From Pythium myriotylum (lineage: Eukaryota; Oomycota; Peronosporomycetes; Pythiales; Pythiaceae): a DNA stretch of 64,000 nt. Within the stretch, counting starts at the first letter, position 1. Each line of letters starts with the position of its first letter. Location: assembly GCA_023091665.1 (NCBI GenBank), contig JALJCQ010000003.1, positions 558,001-622,000 on the forward strand, read 5' to 3'. The position numbers were made by a program, and so were the translations under genes. This document shows, one piece after another, positions 49,701-61,700 of the stretch. The notes under the pieces were generated by a model, which was not told where the DNA came from, ran no database searches, and saw nothing but the letters and a program-made list of their open reading frames with translations.

Positions 49701-52700
49701 TACCCGTGTCTCCATGTTGAGTAGTACCAGTCGAAAGCGAAATCGAGCCACTCGCCTTGTTTTCACCCTCTCCAGCTGCCGCGGTCGCGATGCTGACGTC
49801 TCCGCTCACGGCTTTCGATCCTGTACCGCTGGTCAGTCGAACAGCACCACCGATGCCTTCTTCGGTTGGTCCACCTGCGATGACTGCGTCGCCCCCAGAC
49901 GCAGGGCCGCTCCCTCCCGCCAGCGTTGCTATTCCTCCTGTTCCGCCACTTGTCTGTGTACTCGTTCCGGCTGTCAACGTGATGGCACCCGCTTCCGACA
50001 AATCCCCACTTCCCACAGAGAAAACTATGTCGCCACTTGCCCCGCTTGTAGCGTCAGACGTCGACACAACCACAGATCCAGAGTCTCCGCCTTGTGCAAT
50101 CCCTGAAGATAGATAGATCTGTCCACTTTGGCTTCCAGTAGATGTCGCACTCGTGATCCAAACATCACCGCTTGTTGCCGTGCCTCCACCACCCGTCGTT
50201 AATCGCACACTTCCTCCCTTACCATTCTGCCCAATACCTCCCACTAACGACACATCGCCACCGTTCAGCGCTCCAGGTCCCCCGGAGATGGAGACAGTAC
50301 CACCTAGACCGCTCTCGTCAATGCTGGTACCTGCACTCAAATCAATGCCTCCACCTTCTGCAGCTTCACCAGACCCAACACTCAGCGAGATCGCACCGCT
50401 TGAGCCACCCTTTGCGTCGGAAGTCACGATCGACACCTTGCCCGAACTACCTCCGCTTGACTCGCCAGACGACAGCACAAGGGATCCGCTTGTTTGTTCG
50501 GTTCCAGACACGGCTGTGCTCACAACAACGTCACCACTTGTGACCCCATTCCCCCCTCCACTCGAAATGAGAACAGAGCCACCCGTCTTCACTGATCCAA
50601 CCCCACCCGAGATCAGCACGTCCCCACCACTGACACCTCCATCCCCGCCAACGACTGACACCACACCACCAACACCATCCGTGTTCGACGTCGATCCTCC
50701 AGACAGCTCCAACGCACCACTTGCCAATCCATCACCACTGCCGACTGTCAGCAGCAACGACCCACCACGACCACCTATCGCACCAGCACTGCCGATCGTG
50801 ACATTCCCAGAGTCCCCTCCACTCGATGACCCAGAGGACACATAAACGCCACCACTAACGTGGCCAGCGCCAGCGTCGACGTCTGCACTCCCGATCCAAA
50901 CGTCGCCACTGTCTGCGCTCGTGCCGTTACCACTCAAGACATGAATACTACCTCCGCGCTCTCCAATCCCGACACCGCCGCGAATCTCAACGTCACCGCC
51001 CACCTTTGTGCCTTCCCCACCAGTCATAACGCTGCGACCGCCAGTGCCGAATTCCGTCCCCGTGCTTGTACCTGCTTGGAGCACAATATCGCCACCTTCA
51101 GACGCATCACCAGACCCGACCTCCAGCGTGATAGAGCCACTTCTCCCACCAACCGCACCCGTCGTTCGAATCGAAATACTTCCAGAATCCCCCGCCGTAG
51201 ACACGCCCGTGTGGATTTCCACTGACCCGCTAGATGCCGCGTCTCCGGAGTCGGCTGTCGAGATCACAACCTTGCCACTCCGGTCACTCGCCCCGATGCC
51301 ACTTTTGATCACGACGTCACCCCCGTGACTTGCACTGCCTTCACCTCCAGAAACCGCCACTTCACCACCACTCTTCCCAACCCCACCTACGACCTGAACC
51401 TTGCCTCCGATACTGTCATCCCCAGTTGCAGTACCAGCTGTGATCGTCACATCACCACCTTCAGCACTATCTCCACTTCCAACTGACAGCAACACACTGC
51501 CACCTTTGCCACCAGTCGCACTCGAAGACTTGATCTCCACGTTGCCAGATGACCCGCTCAAAGACTCGCCGGATGACAACGTCACGGATCCGCTCACCTT
51601 GCCAGATCCGGATGCACCGCTTCCCATAACGATGTCACCACTCGACGATTCTTCGCCAGCACCACTAGTGATTATCACTCGGCCTCCAGAACCGCTCGTA
51701 CCTGCGCCACCAGAAAGCACGACGTCACCGCCGGTGCCACCGGAGCTACTAGTCCCGCTTCCACCACTAACTGACACGTCCCCACCGACACCGTCCGCCG
51801 CGCTGCTTGATCCAGCACTAATAACCACGCTGCCTCCCTTTGCAATGTCGCCACTCCCAACCGCAAGCGACACCACGCCCGCTGCTCCACCAACTGCATC
51901 AGCTGTTATCAACGAGATGTTACCAGATCCACTGCTGCTCGTCACGCCCGACGACAAGATCACAGATCCACTTGACCGATCCGATCCACCCTCGGCTGTC
52001 GAGATCAACACGTCACCGCTCGAGCCTGTTGCCGCGGCCCCACTCGTCACTCGGATCGATCCGCCTAATGCGTTGTCCCCAGTGCCGGTACCGCCAGCGA
52101 GTGTCACATCACCACCACTCACGACGCCTGCACCGCTCGTCAGCGATACCATGCCACCCACACCATCAGAAGCCGAGCTCAAACCAGCTGTGAAAACCAT
52201 ATCGCTACCACTTGAGCTGTCGCTCCCACCGACTGAGAACACAATCGAACCAGCTTTGCCCGCAGTCGCGTCCGAAGACAGCACGCTGATGCTACCCGTG
52301 TCTCCATGTTGAGTAGTACCAGTCGAAAGCGAAATCGAGCCACTCGCCTTGTTTTCACCCTCTCCAGCTGCCGCGGTCGCGATGCTGACGTCTCCGCTCA
52401 CGGCTTTCGATCCTGTACCGCTGGTCAGTCGAACAGCACCGCCGATGCCTTCTTCGGTTGGTCCACCTTGAATGTGTGCATCACCACCAGCGTAAACTCC
52501 CACTCCCCCCACGATAACGATATTACCACCGGTTCCAGCTTCATTGTTACTTGGACCAGCGTCGAGTTTGAGGTCGCCACCAACAACAGTATTTGCTGCC
52601 CCCAGACTTACAGTGACAGAACCAGCGACTCCGCCATCTGCGTTTGACGTGGCTAAAGTTATTCCGCCAGTATCCCCCCCAGCTGAAGTACCAGTAGATA

Positions 52701-55700
52701 GGAGGATTGAGCCGCTGGTCATTGCAGACGTTGAGTCCAAGGTTCCGATGATGATTGACCCCGTCTTTCCGCTTTGGCTTCCGCCACTAAACAAACTGAC
52801 GTCTCCACCATCACCAGTCTCACCAGATCCTGCTAGAAGACTGAGCTTTCCTCCTCCAGCTGTTCCAACACCCGCGGTAAGAGACAGCTGGCCGCCGACA
52901 CCAGCTTCGTTTGTGTTGTTCCCAGCAAAAACGCTCGCACTCCCAGGCTCAACGCTATCCGAAGACCCCACCACAAATGAGATCGATCCCGCTTGTCCTC
53001 CTCGAGTCATTGATGTTGCAAATGAAATGTCACCGGAGTCGCCTCCATCAGTGGCTCCTGTAAGGAAACCAATAGTCCCACTGTTTCGATCAACACCGGC
53101 ATCTGCAGTGGCAACAAGCACATCTCCACTGCTCGCACCGTCGCCAGTCCCACTTAGCAATCGCACGATACCACCCACCGAAGATGTTCCGGATCCTGCA
53201 GTAATTTCAACACCTCCACCAGCACTTGTGCCTTGACCACCTGAAAGCAACAACCGTCCTCCACTTCCTTGGTCATTGGAACTCTGGCCACCAATAAGTT
53301 GAATTTCTCCCGAGTCTGCCACCTCACCACCTCCAACTGAGAGGATGATACTGCCTGCTTTTCCATTATGCGCGGTTGACGTCGAAATCTGCACACTTCC
53401 TGAATCTCCACCCATTGATAAACCAGTTGATAAAAGCAGAGAACCACTCGTCTGAGATTGACCCGAGTCTGCACTCGCAATGACGATATCCCCACTCGAT
53501 GCTGTTAGACCACTACCGCTTCGAACATTTACATCGCCGCCGCGAACGCTGTATCCAAAACCACCTGTAATCAATACATTACCGCCAGCAGCCATTCCGC
53601 CTCCACCCTCTGCGCTGAGATGACCGCCGACTCCAGCATCCGCGAACGAATCGCCACCCCTCATAGTGACGCTGCCACCAATGATACCATCGCCTGCCCC
53701 ACTGACCAAGTGGATTGATCCGCCATTGCCACGTGTAGCGTCAGCAGTTGAGATATTCACAGACCCGGAGTCGCCACCAACTGCTTGGCCACTCGAAATG
53801 ACAATTTGTCCACTTTCATCGGTTGCTGTCAAACCAGTCTGAACAATAAGGCCACCACTCTTGGCTCCCGTACTGCTTCCACTCGCGATGAGCACAGATC
53901 CTCCGTCACGTTGTAGCGAGTCTCCACCAAGAACAGACACTTCCCCGCCAAGTCCACCACCGCCTCCACCTGACAATGAAAGGTAACCGCTCGGGGAATC
54001 CATATTACTAGCGCCAGCAGTCAAATTCACCGAGCCACTCCCCGCTGATGAGCTAGCACCACTTGCAATCACAATTGAACCACTCCCACCAGTCGGAGCA
54101 CTTCCAGAACTCACGAGTATATCACCTGTCTTGACTCCATCCGAGGAGGATCCAGTGGAGAGAACCACTGAACCACTATTCATGCTTGCTCCAGATACTC
54201 CGGTCCCCATCAAGAGATCTCCGCTTGATGCAGATTCACCAGACCCACTCGTCACAGAAACACTGCCTCCTAATGCCCCGGTGCCTTCTCCACTTCCTCC
54301 AGTGACAACAACAGTGCCTCCCTTCGCTCTAGCAGACCCACCAGAGATATCCACCTCACCACCAATGCCATCAGAAGATGAGCTTCGACCACCGCTTAGC
54401 CGAACGATACCGCTGACAGCCTCGCTGCCTTCGCCACTCGAGATCAAGATAGAGCCGCTTTGCCCACTCAATGCCTCAGATGATGAGAGCGAGATGTTTC
54501 CTGTTTCTCCTCCACTAGAACTTCCAGTCGCCAACACAATAGATCCACTTGTCTTCCCAGATCCTGAAACAGCAGTGGCAACCTCTATGTCTCCACTGAC
54601 AGCTGATGTACCTGATCCACTCTGTATGCGAATGCTCCCCCCAAGCCTTGAGCTACTTCCACCATGCAACAAAACGTCACCACCACTGTCAGGCGAGGAT
54701 CCGCCTTCCACAGAAACCGAGCCACCAGTACCAATAGAATCGCGACGAACATTTCCAGCAGATACTATGACGTCACCACCCACCGACGCATCGCCACTGC
54801 CCACACTCAGAGAGATCGAACCCGCAGCACCACTCGTCGCATTCGAAGACGACACGGTTATCGAACCCGACGGACCACCGAGCGACACTCCCGTCGACAC
54901 CGACACCGACCCACTAGTCTGACTCCCACCAGATCCACCACTACCCACCAACACGTCACCGCTTATCGCACTCGCACCTGATCCACTCGTGACAACCACG
55001 GAACCGCCTCGCACTCGATCACCCACGCCCCCACTCAACGACACGTCACCACCAGTGTCAGTGCCGCTACCACCAGTCACAGACACCAACCCACCAGTGC
55101 CACCAGTCACATCGTCGCGACTACTGCCACCACCAGCCAACGTCAGATCGCCGCCCACAGCTGCGTCACCACTGCCCACAGCGATCGAGATCGCACCACT
55201 CTTCCCGCCAGTCGCACTAGATGTCCATATCGACACACCGCCTGAACCACCAGCAGTCGACACTCCAGAAGACACCGTCACCGAGCCTGACATACTCGAT
55301 GGCAAACCAGTGCCTGCCGCGCTACTGATCACGACGTCGCCACTTGTCACACTGTCACCGCCGCCGCTCGTCACTCGAACTTGACCGCCCTTCGAACTCG
55401 CATCCGACCCAGACCCACCTGACAACTCCACATCGCCGCCTGACGAACGCCCGACGCCACCGCTCACTGAGACCGTGCCACCGACACCGAGCCCGCCATC
55501 ATCGTTGGCCTCGCCGGCCATCACCAGTACAGATCCGCCCACACTCGCATCGCCAGAACCGACTCGCACAGAGATCGAGCCGCCCATACCGCCAGTAGCT
55601 TCCGAAGATCGCAGTGTCATGTTACCAGAATCACCAGCACGAGACACGCCAGACGACACATCCACGCCACCACTGACCTTCGAATCACCAGAGTCGGCGC

Positions 55701-58700
55701 TACCAACCCACACGTCACCGCTCGCGGCTGACGCTCCCGTGCCATTTCCGCTCCTGATCACAATCGCACCGCCGATCTCGTCGCGACCCACTCCGCCGTT
55801 CACCTCCACGTCGCCGCCTCGTCGGCTGCCGCTGCCACCGCTCACAAGCGTTCGGCCCCCGATGCCTTCGCCTGTCGCATCGGTGCTTTCGCCCGCACTC
55901 ACCATCACGTCCCCGCCGGACCCCACGTTACCAGAACCCACCGACAGACTGATCCCACCAGCTTTCCCACCAGTCGAACCTGAAGTCGACACAGCGACGT
56001 GACCAGAGTCTCCACCAGACGACACACCGCTCGACAACACCAGTGATCCACTACGACGATCAGAACCCGAGTCTGCACTCGAGATCCACACGTCGCCGCT
56101 CGTCACACTAGCACCGCTCCCACTGCGAATCTGCACACGACCGCCAACAGCTTCCGTGCCGACGCCACCAACAACCTCGACGTCGCCGCCGGTCACACCA
56201 CTGCCACCAGTCACCACCACGCGCCCACCCACACCGCCGCTGTGTCGGCTCTCACCCGCGTCCAGCCTCAGATCGCTTCCAGTAGACTCGTCTCCACTAC
56301 CAACCGTCAACGAGACCGACCCTGCCGATCCCTTCACGGATGTCGCTGTCGCGATATTGATCTCGCCAGTGTTTGCGTCTTGAGCGGATCCTGTTTGAAT
56401 TGAAATTGGGCCAGTGTTTGCTTCGGTTTGTGTCGTACTGGTACTGATGGCTAGAACTCCAGACTTCCCAGTCGATGAAGAGCCACTAACAATACCGATC
56501 GAGCCACCACTTTCACTGCCTTCCCCAGCACGAAGAAAGACTGAACCACCAGAATGTGCTCCTCCCCCTGCCACCATTTCCACGTCACCCCCAGTGTCAC
56601 CACCGACACCGGAAGACAGAGCAATATCGCTGCCATGGCCAGACGTGCTATTGCCACCAGATATGGCTATACTACCACCATCCCCATCCACAGAGCTCCC
56701 AGTGGCAACGAGTATATCACCTGTCTTGACTCCATCCGAGGAGGACCCAGTGGAGAGAACCACTGAACCACTATTCATGCTTGCTCCAGATACTCCGGTC
56801 CCCATCAAGAGATCTCCGCTTGATGCAGATTCACCAGACCCACTCGTCACAGAAACACTGCCTCCTAATGCCCCGGTGCCTTCTCCACTTCCTCCAGTGA
56901 CAACAACAGTGCCTCCCTTCGCTCTAGCAGACCCACCAGAGATATCCACCTCACCACCAATGCCATCAGAAGATGAGCTTCGACCACCGCTTAGCCGAAC
57001 GATACCGCTGACAGCCTCGCTGCCTTCGCCACTCGAGATCAAGATAGAGCCGCTTTGCCCACTCAATGCCTCAGATGATGAGAGCGAGATGTTTCCTGTT
57101 TCTCCTCCACTAGAACTTCCAGTCGCCAACACAATAGATCCACTTGTCTTCCCAGATCCTGAAACAGCAGTGGCAACCTCTATGTCTCCACTGACAGCTG
57201 ATGTACCTGATCCACTCTGTATGCGAATGCTCCCCCCAAGCCTTGAGCTACTTCCACCATGCAACAAAACGTCACCACCACTGTCAGGCGAGGATCCGCC
57301 TTCCACAGAAACCGAGCCACCAGTACCAATAGAATCGCGACGAACATTTCCAGCAGATACTATGACGTCACCACCCACCGACGCATCGCCACTGCCCACA
57401 CTCAGAGAGATCGAACCCGCAGCACCACTCGTCGCATTCGAAGACGACACGGTTATCGAACCCGACGGACCACCGAGCGACACTCCCGTCGACACCGACA
57501 CCGACCCACTAGTCTGACTCCCACCAGATCCACCACTACCCACCAACACGTCACCGCTTATCGCACTCGCACCTGATCCACTCGTGACAACCACGGAACC
57601 GCCTCGCACTCGATCACCCACGCCCCCACTCAACGACACGTCACCACCAGTGTCAGTGCCGCTACCACCAGTCACAGACACCAACCCACCAGTGCCACCA
57701 GTCACATCGTCGCGACTACTGCCACCACCAGCCAACGTCAGATCGCCGCCCACAGCTGCGTCACCACTGCCCACAGCGATCGAGATCGCACCACTCTTCC
57801 CGCCAGTCGCACTAGATGTCCATATCGACACACCGCCTGAATCACCAGCAGTCGACACTCCAGAAGACACCGTCACCGAGCCTGACATACTCGATGGCAA
57901 ACCAGTGCCTGCCGCGCTACTGATCACGACGTCGCCACTTGTCACACTGTCACCGCCGCCGCTCGTCACTCGAACTTGACCGCCCTTCGAACTCGCATCC
58001 GACCCAGACCCACCTGACAACTCCACATCGCCGCCTGACGAACGCCCGACGCCACCGCTCACTGAGACCGTGCCACCGACACCGAGCCCGCCATCATCGT
58101 TGGCCTCGCCGGCCATCACCAGTACAGATCCGCCCACACTCGCATCGCCAGAACCGACTCGCACAGAGATCGAGCCGCCCATACCGCCAGTAGCTTCCGA
58201 AGATCGCAGTGTCATGTTACCAGAATCACCAGCACGAGACACGCCAGACGACACATCCACGCCACCACTGACCTTCGAATCACCAGAGTCGGCGCTACCA
58301 ACCCACACGTCACCGCTCGCGGCTGACGCTCCCGTGCCATTTCCGCTCCTGATCACAATCGCACCGCCGATCTCGTCGCGACCCACTCCGCCGTTCACCT
58401 CCACGTCGCCGCCTCGTCGGCTGCCGCTGCCACCGCTCACAAGCGTTCGGCCCCCGATGCCTTCGTCTGTCGCATCGGTGCTTTCGCCCGCACTCACCAT
58501 CACGTCCCCGCCGGACCCCACGTTACCAGAACCCACCGACAGACTGATCCCACCAGCTTTCCCACCAGTCGAACCTGAAGTCGACACAGCGACGTGACCA
58601 GAGTCTCCACCAGACGACACACCGCTCGACAACACCAGTGATCCACTACGACGATCAGAACCCGAGTCTGCACTCGAGATCCACACGTCGCCGCTCGTCA

Positions 58701-61700
58701 CACTAGCACCGCTCCCACTGCGAATCTGCACACGACCGCCAACAGCTTCCGTGCCGACGCCACCAACAACCTCGACGTCGCCGCCGGTCACACCACTGCC
58801 ACCAGTCACCACCACGCGCCCACCCACACCGCCGCTGTGTCGGCTCTCACCCGCGTCCAGCCTCAGATCGCTTCCAGTAGACTCGTCTCCACTACCAACC
58901 GTCAACGAGACCGACCCGGCAGAGCCACTCGTAGCCTTGGCCGTCGTCACGCTGACAGATCCAGACTCACCAGCACTTGCTTCACCCGTCGACATTGTGA
59001 TTGACCCGCTCGAACGAGACCTACTGCTGCCGAGGCTGATGTCTCCACTTGTAGGACCAGCTCCAGAACCACTCGTGACAACCACGGAACCGCCTCGCAC
59101 TCGATCACCCACGCCCCCACTCAACGACACGTCACCACCAGTGTCAGTGCCGCTACCACCAGTCACAGACACCAACCCACCAGTGCCACCAGTCACATCG
59201 TCGCGACTACTGCCACCACCAGCCAACGTCAGATCGCCGCCCACAGCTGCGTCACCACTGCCCACAGCGATCGAGATCGCACCACTCTTCCCGCCAGTCG
59301 CACTAGATGTCCATATCGACACACCGCCTGAATCACCAGCAGTCGACACTCCAGAAGACACCGTCACCGAGCCTGACATACTCGATGGCAAACCAGTGCC
59401 TGCCGCGCTACTGATCACGACGTCGCCACTTGTCACACTGTCACCGCCGCCGCTCGTCACTCGAACTTGACCGCCCTTCGAACTCGCATCCGACCCAGAC
59501 CCACCTGACAACTCCACATCGCCGCCTGACGAACGCCCGACGCCACCGCTCACTGAGACCGTGCCACCGACACCGAGCCCGCCATCATCGTTGGCCTCGC
59601 CGGCCATCACCAGTACAGATCCGCCCACACTCGCATCGCCAGAACCGACTCGCACAGAGATCGAGCCGCCCATACCGCCAGTAGCTTCCGAAGATCGCAG
59701 TGTCATGTTACCAGAATCACCAGCACGAGACACGCCAGACGACACATCCACGCCACCACTGACCTTCGAATCACCAGAGTCGGCGCTACCAACCCACACG
59801 TCACCGCTCGCGGCTGACGCTCCCGTGCCATTTCCGCTCCTGATCACAATCGCACCGCCGATCTCGTCGCGACCCACTCCGCCGTTCACCTCCACGTCGC
59901 CGCCTCGTCGGCTGCCGCTGCCACCGCTCACAAGCGTTCGGCCCCCGATGCCTTCGTCTGTCGCATCGGTGCTTTCGCCCGCACTCACCATCACGTCCCC
60001 GCCGGACCCCACGTTACCAGAACCCACCGACAGACTGATCCCACCAGCTTTCCCACCAGTCGAACCTGAAGTCGACACAGCGACGTGACCAGAGTCTCCA
60101 CCAGACGACACACCGCTCGACAACACCAGTGATCCACTACGACGATCAGAACCCGAGTCTGCACTCGAGATCCACACGTCGCCGCTCGTCACACTAGCAC
60201 CGCTCCCACTGCGAATCTGCACACGACCGCCAACAGCTTCCGTGCCGACGCCACCAACAACCTCGACGTCGCCGCCGGTCACACCACTGCCACCAGTCAC
60301 CACCACGCGCCCACCCACACCGCCGCTGTGTCGGCTCTCACCCGCGTCCAGCCTCAGATCGCTTCCAGTAGACTCGTCTCCACTACCAACCGTCAACGAG
60401 ACCGACCCGGCAGAGCCACTCGTAGCCTTGGCCGTCGTCACGCTGACAGATCCAGACTCACCAGCACTTGCTTCACCCGTCGACATTGTGATTGACCCGC
60501 TCGAACGAGACCTACTGCTGCCGAGGCTGATGTCTCCACTTGTAGGACCAGCTCCAGAACCACTCGTGACAACCACGGAACCGCCTCGCACTCGATCACC
60601 CACGCCCCCACTCAACGACACGTCACCACCAGTGTCAGTGCCGCTACCACCAGTCACAGACACCAACCCACCAGTGCCACCAGTCACATCGTCGCGACTA
60701 CTGCCACCACCAGCCAACGTCAGATCGCCGCCCACAGCCGCGTCACCACTGCCCACAGCGATCGAGATCGCACCACTCTTCCCGCCAGTCGCACTAGATG
60801 TCCATATCGACACACCGCCTGAATCACCAGCAGTCGACACTCCAGAAGACACCGTCACCGAGCCTGACATACTCGATGGCAAACCAGTGCCTGCCGCGCT
60901 ACTGATCACGACGTCGCCACTTGTCACACTGTCACCGCCGCCGCTCGTCACTCGAACTTGACCGCCCTTCGAACTCGCATCCGACCCAGACCCACCTGAC
61001 AACTCCACATCGCCGCCTGACGAACGCCCGACGCCACCGCTCACTGAGACCGTGCCACCGACACCGAGCCCGCCATCATCGTTGGCCTCGCCGGCCATCA
61101 CCAGTACAGATCCGCCCACACTCGCATCGCCAGAACCGACTCGCACAGAGATCGAGCCGCCCATACCGCCAGTAGCTTCCGAAGATCGCAGTGTCATGTT
61201 ACCAGAATCACCAGCACGAGACACGCCAGACGACACATCCACGCCACCACTGACCTTCGAATCACCAGAGTCGGCGCTACCAACCCACACGTCACCGCTC
61301 GCGGCTGACGCTCCCGTGCCATTTCCGCTCCTGATCACAATCGCACCGCCGATCTCGTCGCGACCCACTCCGCCGTTCACCTCCACGTCGCCGCCTCGTC
61401 GGCTGCCGCTGCCACCGCTCACAAGCGTTCGGCCCCCGATGCCTTCGTCTGTCGCATCGGTGCTTTCGCCCGCACTCACCATCACGTCCCCGCCGGACCC
61501 CACGTTACCAGAACCCACCGACAGACTGATCCCACCAGCTTTCCCACCAGTCGAACCTGAAGTCGACACAGCGACGTGACCAGAGTCTCCACCAGACGAC
61601 ACACCGCTCGACAACACCAGTGATCCACTACGACGATCAGAACCCGAGTCTGCACTCGAGATCCACACGTCGCCGCTCGTCACACTAGCACCGCTCCCAC

